A DNA stretch of 64,000 nt from Savagea serpentis (GCF_015351395.1 NZ_JADKPV010000002.1:1-64000); one strand, 5' to 3'. Counted from the stretch's first letter, positions 1 through 8,682 are shown. Notes: generated from the sequence alone by a model not told the origin. A program made the numbers and translations.

Positions 1-1220
1 CTTTCTTGAATGACGAGATCGAATAAAATATCAATACCTTTACATAAATCTTCAATTTCCGTCCATTCTTTCGGAGAATGGCTAATTCCTTTATGACTTG
101 GAACGAAGAAAATAGTAGAAGGAACATATTTTGCGAATACCATCGCGTCGTGTCCAGCTCCGCTATGCATATCCAAAAATGTATAATTTCTTTGTTTGCA
201 ACTTTGTTTTAAATAATCATTCATGATTTTATCCATTTTTATCGGTTCAACCTGAAGTTTTTCAGTTAATTCTACTTGAATTTGTTCCGTTTCATGAAGT
301 TTTAAATAATCGTACAGTCGCTCGGTTGCAATTTGCAGTGATTCCCTTGTACTTGATCGCAAGTCAATCGTAAATTCGACAGTATGAGGGATGACATTCG
401 ATCCGTTAGGGAAAACATTTAAGTGTCCGACTGTAATGACCGTGCCTGCTTCTGTTTGATCGTGAATGAGCGTTGGTAAATTCGCGATAATTTTACTTGC
501 AGCAACGAGTGCATCTGCTCGCAAGTCCATCGGAGTAGTTCCTGCATGCCCTGCTTCACCTTTTACAGTAATTACGAGGTGACGTAATCCGACGATACTT
601 TCTACGATCCCAATATCCGTATCGTTATTTTCTAAAAGTGGTCCTTGTTCAATATGAAGTTCAATATATCGAGCGATTGTATCGATAGGTCGTGCTTTTC
701 TTTGAGGGAGAGTTAATCCGCTTTGCTCAATCGCTTCAACTGTCGTTAAACCGTCGAATCCGACGAGTTGTTCAAATTTTTCTACGGGCAATTCACCTAA
801 CATACTGCGAGAGCCGATTAGCCCTCCAGGAAAACGAGCACCTTCTTCTTCGACAAGTGCGATAAATTCAATTGTCTGTTTCGGTTGGAGCCCTTGTTCA
901 GCAAGTAATGTTGCCACTTCTAAGGCGGCGATAACCCCAGCTGTACCATCAAAAGCTCCGCCATTCGGAACAGAATCAAAATGAGAGCCTACTAATATAG
1001 AAGGAAGAGACGAATCTGTCCCGACTAACTTTCCGTAAATATTTCCGAAGCCATCTTCTTTTATGTCTAAATGAGCTTCTTTCATAATTTGAATGATTTC
1101 GTTACGTGCTTGTACATGTTCGTTTGAATATGTGAGACGAGTCACACCTTCAGACGGAGTAGCTGAAAATTGTTGAAATGTTTGAATCCATTGTTGAACC
1201 CGCGTACGGTTACTTTGCAC
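1..1220 (-). CDS. M20-family amidohydrolase (allantoate / N-carbamoyl-L-amino acid hydrolase type), 3' end cut by window
   Basis: About 406 codons are visible from a GTG at 1220, preceded by GGAGGG with 6 bases spacing; the stop lies outside the window. Translation shows the two-zinc peptidase M20 pattern of hydantoinase/carbamoylase enzymes: GSHFDSVPNGG (His80, Asp82), FDG with Asp91, EEEG at 124-127, HIEQGP with His189, the dimerisation-lid motif GEAGHAGTTPM, and near the C-terminus SGAGHDA with the last metal-ligand His. Members split a carbamoyl or ureido group from N-carbamoyl amino acids, allantoate or ureidoglycolate in the cytoplasm. Substrate cannot be chosen from sequence; no hydantoinase or allantoinase gene is in view. 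It is transcribed away from the transporter gene at 1507, so the 286-base gap serves both. Confidence 0.9.
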   Translation of the reverse strand, partial: MQSNRTRVQQWIQTFQQFSATPSEGVTRLTYSNEHVQARNEIIQIMKEAHLDIKEDGFGNIYGKLVGTDSSLPSILVGSHFDSVPNGGAFDGTAGVIAALEVATLLAEQGLQPKQTIEFIALVEEEGARFPGGLIGSRSMLGELPVEKFEQLVGFDGLTTVEAIEQSGLTLPQRKARPIDTIARYIELHIEQGPLLENNDTDIGIVESIVGLRHLVITVKGEAGHAGTTPMDLRADALVAASKIIANLPTLIHDQTEAGTVITVGHLNVFPNGSNVIPHTVEFTIDLRSSTRESLQIATERLYDYLKLHETEQIQVELTEKLQVEPIKMDKIMNDYLKQSCKQRNYTFLDMHSGAGHDAMVFAKYVPSTIFFVPSHKGISHSPKEWTEIEDLCKGIDILFDLVIQE

Positions 1221-1401
1221 AATGAGCCCTCCTCTTATAAATATCTTACTCCTTCAAAGTTAGCATGAAATTTTAAAAATGAAAAGTTTTGTCACAAAGT
1301 GCTGAACGAGCAAAAAAGCGACTTAAAGACACTCACGCTTTAGTGAAGTAAAGAAAGATTCAGAAAATAAGAAAATAAGAAAAAATTTAACAAAAAGTTT
1401 G

Positions 1402-1430
1402 TTGAAAAGCTTTCATTTCTATATTAATAT
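1402..1430 (+). promoter_or_regulatory. Candidate sigma-A promoter of the DASS transporter
   Basis: TTGAAA at 1402-1407, a 17-base spacer and TAATAT at 1425-1430 lie about 75 bases before the transporter start. The -10 is imperfect, so this is a fair but not strong candidate. The rest of the 1221-1506 gap is AT-rich with no other clear element. Confidence 0.4.
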
Positions 1431-1506
1431 GGTAAACATTCATACACAAATTATTTTTCATCCCTGTTATATGACAAGGGAATTATACGAGAAGGAGAAG
1501 ATGGAA

Positions 1507-3174
1507 ATGAACACAATGTGGGCAAAAATGTGGGACTGGCATGATCAAACGAAACGTATCTTTTCCATGTTTTCTTTGAAAAAAGAAAACGCTTTAGAAG
1601 CGCAAAAGGAAATGGCTCAACAGACAAATGAAAACGATCACAAAAATGACCACTCTAAACCCCCAAGAGGACGGACAAGCACACAAAATATTGGGTTGTT
1701 GTTAGGGCCTGCTTTATTTTTACTGACATTATTATTTTTATCGCCAGAAGGGATGTCCCAAGAAGCATTAGCTGTTTTAGCGAGTACGCTTTGGATTGCG
1801 ACATGGTGGGTGACGGAAGCGATTCCGATTCCAGCGACATCTTTATTACCCCTCATTTTGTTTCCGCTTTCAGGAGCGGTAGAAGGCTCGGTTGCGAGTT
1901 CGTATGCGGACAATACAATCTTTTTATTTTTAGGTGGATTTATTATTGCGCTTGCGATGGAAAAATGGAATTTGCACCGTCGTATCGCCCTCAATATTAT
2001 TTTATTCGTCGGTACGAGTACGCAACGTCTCATTTTAGGATTTATGGTCGCAACAGGATTTCTCTCGATGTGGATTTCAAACACAGCGACAGCGATGATG
2101 ATGATGCCGATTGGAATGGCGATCATCGCACACGTCGATACGGCGATTAAAGAGAATGCGGCAGAAACGAACTTCGGTAAAGGCTTGATGCTCGGAATCG
2201 GATATTCAGCATCGATCGGTGGACTCGGTACATTAATCGGTACACCGCCGAATACGATTTTCGCAGGTGTTGTCGATAAAATGTATGGCATCGATATTTC
2301 ATTCGCGAAATGGATGTTATTCGGGGTTCCAATTTCAGTCGTTTTAATGTTTTTAGTTTGGATTTATTTAACGAAAATGGCTTTCCCGTTAAAATTAAAA
2401 GAAATTCCTGGTGGGAAAGAGGTTATTGTAAAAGAACGTGATTCATTAGGGAAAATGTCGAAAGAAGAACGTCTCGTCTTATTCGTTTTCGCATTCGCTG
2501 CATTTTTCTGGATTACACGTACATTTATCGCAAAAGTAGAATTTGCGAATATCGGAGAATTTTTCGCTCTCCGTGTGAATGATACGACAATCGCGATCAT
2601 TGCGGCTTTATTGCTCTTTATTTTACCGTCTAAAAAGACGCGTACAGGTGGTCTAGTCACTTGGGAAGATGCGGTGAAAGTTCCTTGGGGAATTTTACTA
2701 TTATTCGGTGGTGGTTTAGCGATCGCTACAGGATTTAAAGACTCAGGTCTTGCTCAGTGGATCGGTGAACAGTTAACAATTTTACAAGATGTGAACTTAA
2801 TTATCGTCATTGCGATCGTCGCAACACTCGTCCTGTTCTTAACAGAAGTGACGTCGAATACAGCAACCGCGACGATGATGTTTCCAATTATGGCTGCTCT
2901 AGCAGTAGCGTTGGAAGTGCATCCGTATGCTTTAATGATTGCAGCAGGAATTGCCGCTTCATGTGCGTTCATGTTACCGGTTGCTACGCCTCCGAACGCA
3001 ATTGTTTTCGGTTCAGGCTTGTTGAAAATTAACGACATGGTGAAAGCAGGATTTTGGATCAATATTTTCTGTATTTTCCTCATCACAGCGAGTATTTATA
3101 TTTTATTGCCACTCGTTTGGGGAATCGATCTTCATACATTACCAGAAGAGATGAAAGTATTTTTAGACGAATAA
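1507..3174 (+). CDS. Sodium-coupled dicarboxylate transporter, DASS/SLC13 family
   Basis: A 555-residue membrane protein. The start at 1507 is chosen because AAGGAG (1492-1497) is 9 bases upstream; ATG 1501 is too close to it. After a polar N-terminal stretch of about 55 residues, many hydrophobic segments follow. Both DASS signature repeats are visible: SNTATAMMMMPIG with GTPPNTIF in the first half, and TSNTATATMMFPIM with ATPPNAIVF in the second; these form the Na+ and carboxylate sites in the VcINDY/SdcS structures. Family members import succinate, fumarate, malate or citrate with Na+. The gene stands alone and ends at a strong terminator. The exact substrate is not predictable. Confidence 0.92.
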   Translation: MNTMWAKMWDWHDQTKRIFSMFSLKKENALEAQKEMAQQTNENDHKNDHSKPPRGRTSTQNIGLLLGPALFLLTLLFLSPEGMSQEALAVLASTLWIATWWVTEAIPIPATSLLPLILFPLSGAVEGSVASSYADNTIFLFLGGFIIALAMEKWNLHRRIALNIILFVGTSTQRLILGFMVATGFLSMWISNTATAMMMMPIGMAIIAHVDTAIKENAAETNFGKGLMLGIGYSASIGGLGTLIGTPPNTIFAGVVDKMYGIDISFAKWMLFGVPISVVLMFLVWIYLTKMAFPLKLKEIPGGKEVIVKERDSLGKMSKEERLVLFVFAFAAFFWITRTFIAKVEFANIGEFFALRVNDTTIAIIAALLLFILPSKKTRTGGLVTWEDAVKVPWGILLLFGGGLAIATGFKDSGLAQWIGEQLTILQDVNLIIVIAIVATLVLFLTEVTSNTATATMMFPIMAALAVALEVHPYALMIAAGIAASCAFMLPVATPPNAIVFGSGLLKINDMVKAGFWINIFCIFLITASIYILLPLVWGIDLHTLPEEMKVFLDE

Positions 3175-3181
3175 TAAAGAG

Positions 3182-3218
3182 AAGAGAACTGCGACTAATT
3201 ATTGCAGTTCTCTTTTTT
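3182..3218 (+). terminator. Intrinsic terminator after the DASS transporter
   Basis: Perfect 11-bp inverted repeat 3182-3192 / 3204-3214 (AAGAGAACTGC), 11-base loop, right arm running into a T tract. Confidence 0.9.
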
Positions 3219-3259
3219 AATTTTAAATACAAACCCTCAAACAAATAATTTGTCTCTCC

Positions 3260-3288
3260 TTGCTATTATTTGTTATTATAAAGATAAC
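3260..3288 (+). promoter_or_regulatory. Candidate promoter of the aldehyde dehydrogenase gene
   Basis: TTGCTA 3260-3265 and GATAAC 3283-3288, spacer 17. Each hexamer matches consensus at 4 of 6. Transcription would begin near 3295, on top of the cre site. Confidence 0.35.
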
Positions 3289-3294
3289 GAATAA

Positions 3295-3310
3295 ATGTAA
3301 GCGTTTACAA
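3295..3310 (+). promoter_or_regulatory. cre site (CcpA operator)
   Basis: TGTAAGCGTTTACA at 3296-3309, flanked by A on both sides, fits the cre consensus WTGNAANCGNWWNCAW fully. It lies 43 bases before the aldehyde dehydrogenase start and about where transcription would begin, a placement that gives carbon catabolite repression. Inference: the dehydrogenase/DUF779 pair is repressed by CcpA on preferred sugars. Confidence 0.8.
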
Positions 3311-3351
3311 AAATTCGTGTATAGAATAGTAAACTCAAGGAGGAATGAACA

Positions 3352-4884
3352 ATGGCTGAAACAAAGGTATATGTGAATCCGAATGAAGAAGGATCGCTCG
3401 TCCAATTCAAAGAGAAATACGACAACTTCATCGGAGGAAAATGGGTTGCACCGGTCAAAGGACAATATTTCGAAAATGTCACACCAATTACAGGACAAGT
3501 ATTTACGAAAGTCGCTCGCTCTACGTCAGAAGATATCGAACTCGCTCTCGATGCTGCACATGCTGCGAAAGATGCTTGGGGAACGACATCGGTACAAGAA
3601 CGTGCGAACATTTTGCTGAAAATCGCAGATCGACTGGAAGATAACTTAGAATTGTTAGCTGTTGCTGAAACTTGGGATAACGGGAAAGCTATACGCGAAA
3701 CGTTGAATGCGGATATTCCGCTCGCGGTCGATCATTTCCGCTACTTTGCGAGTGCGATACGTGCGCAAGAAGGTGGCATTAGTCAAATTAATAACGATAC
3801 GGTCGCCTATCACTTCCATGAGCCAATCGGAGTCGTCGGTCAAATTATTCCGTGGAACTTCCCAATTTTAATGGGTGTGTGGAAATTAGCACCGGCGCTC
3901 GCTGCAGGAAACTGTGTCGTTTTAAAACCAGCAGAACAGACGCCTGCTTCGATTATGGTCATGATGGAGTTAATCGAGGACTTGCTACCAGCAGGAGTCG
4001 TCAACATCGTGAACGGATTCGGTTTAGAAGCAGGTAAACCGCTCGCGACGAATCCGCGTATCGGCAAAATTGCTTTCACAGGAGAGACGACGACAGGTCG
4101 CCTCATCATGCAATATGCGACGGAAAACATTATACCGGTCACACTCGAACTTGGCGGTAAGTCGCCGAATATTTTCTTTGAAGATGTGATGGCGCAAGAT
4201 GACGGCTTTTTAGATAAAGCGGTCGAAGGACTCGTCATGTTCGCTTTAAACCAAGGAGAAGTATGTACGTGTCCGTCGCGTGCACTCATCCATGAATCGA
4301 TTTACGATCAATTTATGGAGCGGGCATTAGAACGTGTCAAACAAATTAAAGTAGGAAATCCACTCGATCCGACTGTCATGATGGGCGCTCAAGCTTCGAC
4401 AGAGCAGCTGGAGAAAATTTTATCGTATATCGATATCGGAAAGCAAGAAGGCGCGGAATGTTTAATCGGTGGCGAACAAAACCAGATGGACGGAGATTTA
4501 AAAGATGGTTATTACGTGAAGCCGACAATTTTTAAAGGCGATAATAAAATGCGTATTTTCCAAGAAGAAATTTTCGGCCCGGTTCTTTCGGTAACGACAT
4601 TCAAAACGAAAGAAGAAGCACTCGACATTGCGAATGACACACTTTACGGATTAGGTGCAGGCGTTTGGACGCGCGATATGACGACAGCGTATCGTATGGG
4701 ACGTGGTATTCAGGCAGGACGTGTTTGGACGAATACGTATCATCAATATCCAGCACACGCAGCGTTCGGCGGATATAAATTATCGGGAATCGGAAGAGAA
4801 AATCATTTAATGATGTTAAGTCACTATCAACAGACGAAAAACTTACTCGTTAGTTATGCAGATGGACCACAAGGCTTTTTCTAA
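3352..4884 (+). CDS. NAD-dependent aldehyde dehydrogenase (acetaldehyde dehydrogenase / ExaC-AcoD type)
   Basis: 510 residues, the usual size for the family. Start ATG 3352 follows AAGGAGG by 8 bases. Catalytic positions are all present: PWNFP with Asn169, ELGGKSP with general-base Glu266, and GEVCTCPSR with nucleophile Cys305; the second Cys two residues on is common in the acetaldehyde-oxidising group. KPAEQTP (Lys192) and the FTGETTTG dinucleotide-binding turn are also visible. The enzyme oxidises short aldehydes such as acetaldehyde to the acid with NAD+. It is followed 15 bases later by a DUF779 gene, a partnership often seen with AcoD/ExaC-type enzymes, and preceded by a consensus cre site. 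No ethanol or acetoin genes are in view. Confidence 0.92.
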   Translation: MAETKVYVNPNEEGSLVQFKEKYDNFIGGKWVAPVKGQYFENVTPITGQVFTKVARSTSEDIELALDAAHAAKDAWGTTSVQERANILLKIADRLEDNLELLAVAETWDNGKAIRETLNADIPLAVDHFRYFASAIRAQEGGISQINNDTVAYHFHEPIGVVGQIIPWNFPILMGVWKLAPALAAGNCVVLKPAEQTPASIMVMMELIEDLLPAGVVNIVNGFGLEAGKPLATNPRIGKIAFTGETTTGRLIMQYATENIIPVTLELGGKSPNIFFEDVMAQDDGFLDKAVEGLVMFALNQGEVCTCPSRALIHESIYDQFMERALERVKQIKVGNPLDPTVMMGAQASTEQLEKILSYIDIGKQEGAECLIGGEQNQMDGDLKDGYYVKPTIFKGDNKMRIFQEEIFGPVLSVTTFKTKEEALDIANDTLYGLGAGVWTRDMTTAYRMGRGIQAGRVWTNTYHQYPAHAAFGGYKLSGIGRENHLMMLSHYQQTKNLLVSYADGPQGFF

Positions 4885-4899
4885 AAAGAGGTGGTAACA

Positions 4900-5265
4900 A
4901 TGGACGTACAACGTGTCGTGGCGACAGAAGCAGCGTTGAAGCTCATCGATTTTTTGCGTGAAAAACACGGACCTCTCATGTTTCACCAATCGGGTGGGTG
5001 CTGTGATGGATCGAGTCCGATGTGCTATCCAGCAGGAGAATTTTATATTGGCAGTCAAGACATTTTGCTCGGTCATATCGGAGAGACTCCGTTCTACATG
5101 CATAAAAGTCAGTTTGAGTATTGGCAACATACGCAATTAATTATCGATGTCGTAGATGGAAGAGGGGGGATGTTTTCTTTAGAAGGTGTGGAAGGAAAGC
5201 GATTTTTAACACGCTCGCGCATTTTTACACCGGAAGAAAATGCACAATTACAACAAAATATTTAA
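4900..5265 (+). CDS. DUF779 family protein, partner of the aldehyde dehydrogenase
   Basis: 121 residues from ATG 4900, 8 bases after GAGG. The motif GGCCDGSSPMC (about residues 31-41) gives a cluster of three cysteines typical of DUF779; HK, FEYW and RSRIFTPEE toward the C-terminus also fit. Biochemical role is unknown. It is translated right behind the aldehyde dehydrogenase and very likely co-transcribed under the same cre site, so a helper, metal-binding or stability role for that enzyme is a reasonable guess only. Confidence 0.85.
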   Translation: MDVQRVVATEAALKLIDFLREKHGPLMFHQSGGCCDGSSPMCYPAGEFYIGSQDILLGHIGETPFYMHKSQFEYWQHTQLIIDVVDGRGGMFSLEGVEGKRFLTRSRIFTPEENAQLQQNI

Positions 5266-5371
5266 ATTTTCAAGTCTTGATAATATGTTTCAATCCTAAC
5301 TCATAAGGGTAATAGACAGTTAATGGTAAACAAGTCACGGAGCCTTTAGAAAAGAAAGAGGAGTGATTGAG

Positions 5372-5548
5372 ATGAGAAAATGTGAAATTCAATATGAACC
5401 GAAATTTGAAAATGTAAAAGATAAATTGCCAGAGGAAAAAGATAAAATTTTCAACATGATCGGTGAAGGTGGACCGGTTTACGTTGAGAAAAAAGAAGTG
5501 TGCGATGACGGTGAAGAAAAATTAGAAGATATTAAAGTATCTCAATAG
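5372..5548 (+). CDS. Small acidic protein of unknown function (58 aa)
   Basis: Begins at ATG 5372, 8 bases after AGAGGAG, and ends 7 bases before a terminator. It is highly charged: 9 Lys and Glu pairs in runs such as KLPEEKDK and DDGEEKLED, two cysteines, no membrane segment. I do not recognise a family. A good ribosome binding site and its own terminator argue that it is a real gene rather than chance. Confidence 0.6.
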   Translation: MRKCEIQYEPKFENVKDKLPEEKDKIFNMIGEGGPVYVEKKEVCDDGEEKLEDIKVSQ

Positions 5549-5554
5549 AGTAGG

Positions 5555-5592
5555 AAAGTGTATAGGGTGAATTCACTCTGTACACTTTTTTT
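5555..5592 (+). terminator. Intrinsic terminator after the 58-aa gene
   Basis: AAAGTGTA 5555-5562 pairs with TACACTTT 5581-5588, with further pairing between GGTGA and TCAC inside, followed by TTTTTTT. Confidence 0.8.
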
Positions 5593-5646
5593 GTGTAATG
5601 TCTCGTCAACCCGTAACATAGATAGAAAGAAGATAGGAGGAGAAAG

Positions 5647-6261
5647 ATGAATATTATTATTTTTGGAGCGACTGGGCGTGTCGGTAGCCTCGTCATGCAA
5701 CGCGCATTAGATGAAGGGCATGCTGTTACTGCTTTTGTAAGAGATGCTTCGCGTCTAAAGCAACAACCGACAAAACAAATGATTGGAGACGTCCGTGTGA
5801 AAGAGGATGTTTTTCAAGCGATCGAAGGAGCTGATCTCGTCGTTAGTGCCCTCGGGACGGATAAAACGACGACGTTGACAGAGGCGATTCCATCCATTAT
5901 TGAAGCGATGAAACAATTTGGAGTGAAGCGTATCGTGACGGTCGGGACAGCAGGAATTTTGCAAAGCCGTACAGATCCGTCGAAAGTTCGTTACGAAGCG
6001 GGAGACTCGAATCGCAAGCTTACATTCGCCGCGGAAGAACATCATCGTGTATACAATCAATTAAAAGCGACAAGCCTCGATTGGACGATCGTTTGTCCAA
6101 CGTACTTGCCAGACGGAGAGGCGACAGGAAAGTACCGTGTCGAAAGAGATTATTTACCAGTCGATGGGAAGATGATTTCAGTCGGGGATACTGCTCAATT
6201 TGTGTACGATGAATTAATGAATCAAAAGTTCAATCAGAGCCGTGTCGGTATCGCCTATTAA
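5647..6261 (+). CDS. NAD(P)-binding Rossmann protein, NmrA/atypical SDR (YwnB-like)
   Basis: 204 residues with an AGGAGG site just before ATG 5647. The N-terminus MNIIIFGATGRVGSLV is a classic GxxGxxG dinucleotide fold; later VVSALGT and RIVTVGTAG strands and DWTIVCPTYLPDG fit the atypical-5 SDR group. There is no clear YxxxK catalytic pair, which is common for this group of quinone-reductase or regulator-like proteins. Function is not known. Its last 4 bases overlap the end of the convergent gene 6258-6671. Confidence 0.8.
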   Translation: MNIIIFGATGRVGSLVMQRALDEGHAVTAFVRDASRLKQQPTKQMIGDVRVKEDVFQAIEGADLVVSALGTDKTTTLTEAIPSIIEAMKQFGVKRIVTVGTAGILQSRTDPSKVRYEAGDSNRKLTFAAEEHHRVYNQLKATSLDWTIVCPTYLPDGEATGKYRVERDYLPVDGKMISVGDTAQFVYDELMNQKFNQSRVGIAY

Positions 6262-6671
6262 TCGTTCTGTTTTGATGTTATCAATCGCGCCATTTCTTCA
6301 GGAGTACCGAGACGACAAGCATCACGTTTACCAAATAATCGGTAACGATATTTCGCAATGATCCGATAAACGATATTGCGAATCGGTCGCGGTACGAGAA
6401 GTCCGATCGTACCGAGGAAACGATACAGGAATGTTAATTGCTGAGCAATCTTTAAAGCAGCATCGCTATATAAAAAGGCTTCGCCATCTTTAAGTAAAAC
6501 GAGGCTATCTACTTCTGGTGACACTCCGTAATGAGCGAGAAGCTGTTGACCAATATCGCTTTGTAAAGAAGCGAATTGAATTGTTTCTGCTTCATTGTGA
6601 GCTAAAATAAACTGAACGGCACCATTGCATAAATTACAAACACCATCGAATAAAACAATCGGTCGTGTCAT
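6258..6671 (-). CDS. DCC-family thiol-disulfide oxidoreductase-like protein (DUF393)
   Basis: 137 residues from ATG 6671, with AAGGGAT upstream. The N-terminal motif FDGVCNLCN (residues 8-16) is the DxxCxxC signature of the DCC family; the middle YSDAALKIAQQL and the C-terminal basic RIIAKYRYRLFG also fit. The family has a thioredoxin-like CxxC but no proven substrate. Tail-to-tail with the SDR gene, sharing 4 bases. Confidence 0.85.
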   Translation of the reverse strand: MTRPIVLFDGVCNLCNGAVQFILAHNEAETIQFASLQSDIGQQLLAHYGVSPEVDSLVLLKDGEAFLYSDAALKIAQQLTFLYRFLGTIGLLVPRPIRNIVYRIIAKYRYRLFGKRDACRLGTPEEMARLITSKQND

Positions 6672-6785
6672 GGTTATCCCTTCTTTCCTATTTTCTTTCA
6701 GTGTAACAGGAAAGTTTAGAATGTCGACATATTCATATGGTAAACTACATATGATGAAGAAATAGTGAAGGAGCAGGTGAGGCTC

Positions 6786-6974
6786 GTGCGCGTATTTATG
6801 TTTATTTTGCCAATTATGTTTATCGTCGGATCGTTCAGTTGGTACATTTTAAATAAAGACCATCAAGAAGTGCCACCGACGACGAGAATGTGGTTGTCGA
6901 TTGCGGCGATGTTTTTAAGTGGAATTTTAGCCTTTTTCTTATTCCCTAAAAATGAAATGCCACCGAAAAAATGA
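6786..6974 (+). CDS. Small two-segment membrane protein, unknown function
   Basis: About 62 residues. Two hydrophobic segments are visible: residues about 3-22 (FMFILPIMFIVGSFSWYIL) and about 40-56 (WLSIAAMFLSGILAFFLF), joined by a polar loop and ending in a short Lys/Pro tail. Start is uncertain: AAGGAG at 6768-6773 suits GTG 6777 or GTG 6786, and GTG 6765 is also in frame. No family recognised. Confidence 0.6.
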   Translation: MRVFMFILPIMFIVGSFSWYILNKDHQEVPPTTRMWLSIAAMFLSGILAFFLFPKNEMPPKK

Positions 6975-7016
6975 AAAAGTCATCATTTATCACGCAGATA
7001 AATGATGGCTTTTTTT
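6974..7016. terminator. Bidirectional intrinsic terminator
   Basis: 18-bp stem 6974-6991 / 6997-7014 with one G-U pair and a 5-base loop, flanked by A5 on the left and T7 on the right. It serves both the small membrane gene and the convergent anti-sigma gene. Confidence 0.92.
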
Positions 7017-8013
7017 AATACGTAAAAGTGAAAGTGTCTGCTTCTTGTTGATTAGGGAGTAGAATTTCAATCGTTAATTCTCTAGTGTCTAGCGGAATTC
7101 CTTCATAGTAAGCGCGTGCTTTGTAGCGGTTGTTCTCTTTTTCGCCTGTCGTGTAAGAAGCGTAATGGTTCCAATCATTTTCATCTCTTACGGAAAGAAT
7201 AAAGCCTTCGAGCACCTCTTCATTGAACCCTTTGATTTCGTAATGAAGCGTCGTTGTAATAGGCGATTGTTCGATGGAGTGCAGGGTGAACGTATAGTCT
7301 TTTTGCTCGACTGTTTGTTCAATTTCAATCCGTGTCGTCGGTTGCTTTTCGACTTCGAATTGGAAAGCCCAATCGCCTTCAAACGTCGTTTCATGATCTC
7401 CTAAATCATGTTCATAAAATGTGATGCCACTAACATTCCAAAAAATATGAAGCGTTTCGGGCGGAGCTTCTACAAAGTCTGCTTGTGTGCGCAACTCGAC
7501 GATCATTTTATGAGGAGACACTCGATATGATGTTTGTCTGCTCGTTCCAGTGAAAGCTTGCCCATTCCATTGCAAAGGATTTCCGTGGAGATTGACATAC
7601 GGTTTGTCGGATGGTTTTTCTGTTTCTACGGAAAGATAGGTTACGAGAAATGCCCCGTCGTAGACAGCACGTTCGACATCAATCGTCACTTCACCGTATT
7701 GCTGTTTTAAATGTAAAGGAGTGGAAAGTTCCTTATTTCGTTCGTGTACTTCTTTTTCTGTCGGTTCTTCTTTTATGAACAGTGCCACGATATCTTCCAT
7801 AAGTGGAATCGTTGAAGCGATCGTCGGTGATAAGATGCTTGCACTTACGATAGTCATAAATAATAATGCGATTGCGAGTAATCCTTTTACAAGAGAGGAT
7901 GTTTTTTTCGTTTGTTTTTGTTGTTGAATATGTGCGATGACTCGTCGTTGTTCTTCTTCTGAAAATGGTAAGGGCTCTAATTGGTCCAATTGTTTACGTT
8001 CTCGATCAGTCAT
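7015..8013 (-). CDS. Anti-sigma factor-like membrane protein with DUF4179 domain
   Basis: 332 residues from ATG 8013, 9 bases after AGGAG. The first about 45 residues are cytoplasmic and charged (MTDRERKQLDQLEPLPFSEEE), then one hydrophobic segment about 48-68 (LVKGLLAIALLFMTIVSASI), then an outside domain of about 260 residues rich in beta strands. This layout, and the overlap of 8 bases with the upstream sigma gene, match DUF4179 anti-sigma factors. The N-terminal tail would hold the sigma factor until an unknown envelope signal releases it. Confidence 0.8.
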   Translation of the reverse strand: MTDRERKQLDQLEPLPFSEEEQRRVIAHIQQQKQTKKTSSLVKGLLAIALLFMTIVSASILSPTIASTIPLMEDIVALFIKEEPTEKEVHERNKELSTPLHLKQQYGEVTIDVERAVYDGAFLVTYLSVETEKPSDKPYVNLHGNPLQWNGQAFTGTSRQTSYRVSPHKMIVELRTQADFVEAPPETLHIFWNVSGITFYEHDLGDHETTFEGDWAFQFEVEKQPTTRIEIEQTVEQKDYTFTLHSIEQSPITTTLHYEIKGFNEEVLEGFILSVRDENDWNHYASYTTGEKENNRYKARAYYEGIPLDTRELTIEILLPNQQEADTFTFTY

Positions 8014-8539
8014 CGTCAATCTCTCCTTTCTGAATAGCTCGTTCGATCGTTTTCCGTCCTCGATATAGCCTGTTGTCGATACTTGAGACTGATAAATTAA
8101 AATGTTCAGCGAGTTCGCGTTGGGAATAAAGTTCATAATATTTTAAATAAAAAATTTGTCGGTCTAACTCATCGAGAACGTTCAAATAGCGGAAAATGCC
8201 GCTTTCTTCCTCCGTTGTCGCTCGTTCTGGTAAATGGGCGAGTGGAATTTCCTCTTCTAACCTTCGCTTATATTGTCGGTAATGATCGATCGCGACGTGA
8301 CGCGCAATCGTGCCGAGCCAATATTTAAATTGTTCGACCTCTCCCTTATAAGTACGGGCGTTATTCCATGCTTTTAAAAAACTATCATTGACACATTCAT
8401 CGACTGCAACAGATCCTGCAATCGGTGCGATGATGGAATGACATACTGCTTTGACAAAACCACCATATGTTTGAACGACAATCGGAAGGCTCGTTTCTTT
8501 CTGTTTTTGAAATTGTTTCAGCTCTCGTTTTGTAATCAT
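8006..8539 (-). CDS. ECF-type RNA polymerase sigma factor
   Basis: 177 residues from ATG 8539, after TAGGAGGG. Region 2 is seen as DECVNDSFLKAWNNARTYKG and FKYWLGTIARHVAIDHYR; region 4 as LDELDRQIFYLKYYELYSQRELAEHFNLS with VSSIDNRLYRGRKTI as the DNA-binding helix. No region 3, as expected for ECF sigma factors. It is followed by its presumed anti-sigma factor with overlapping stop and start. Target promoters are unknown; I found no convincing auto-regulatory promoter upstream. Confidence 0.9.
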   Translation of the reverse strand: MITKRELKQFQKQKETSLPIVVQTYGGFVKAVCHSIIAPIAGSVAVDECVNDSFLKAWNNARTYKGEVEQFKYWLGTIARHVAIDHYRQYKRRLEEEIPLAHLPERATTEEESGIFRYLNVLDELDRQIFYLKYYELYSQRELAEHFNLSVSSIDNRLYRGRKTIERAIQKGEIDDD

Positions 8540-8613
8540 CGAAACCCTCCTATCTTTTCACTAACTATAACGGACGACATATCGAATATCTCTCAAGAAA
8601 ATAAAAATATTTA

Positions 8614-8682
8614 AGTTAACTTTTTAAAAATAAGTATTGACATAAAAGATGTAAGCGTTTTATGATAGTAATTGAGTTAACT
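8614..8682 (+). promoter_or_regulatory. bioY promoter flanked by two AGTTAACT palindromes (candidate BirA operator)
   Basis: TTGACA 8637-8642 and TATGAT 8661-8666, spacer 18, is a strong sigma-A promoter. The same 8-bp palindrome AGTTAACT occurs before it (8614-8621) and just after the likely start point (8675-8682), 61 bases centre to centre. GTTAAC is the core of Firmicutes BirA half-sites, but the usual 14-16 base spacing is not seen, so BirA binding is only an inference. Confidence 0.6.

Noticed and set aside
1403-1416. TGAAAAGCTTTCA before the DASS transporter as a cre site
   Set aside because: Central CG is lacking and the length is one base short; it is just a near-palindrome in AT-rich DNA.
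1638-2291. Open frame of 217 codons on the minus strand inside the transporter
   Set aside because: Shadow of the real gene with low-complexity, biased composition and no start signal.
8650-8663. TGTAAGCGTTTTAT inside the bioY promoter as a cre site
   Set aside because: Only the left half fits; the required CA at the right end is missing, unlike the site at 3296.
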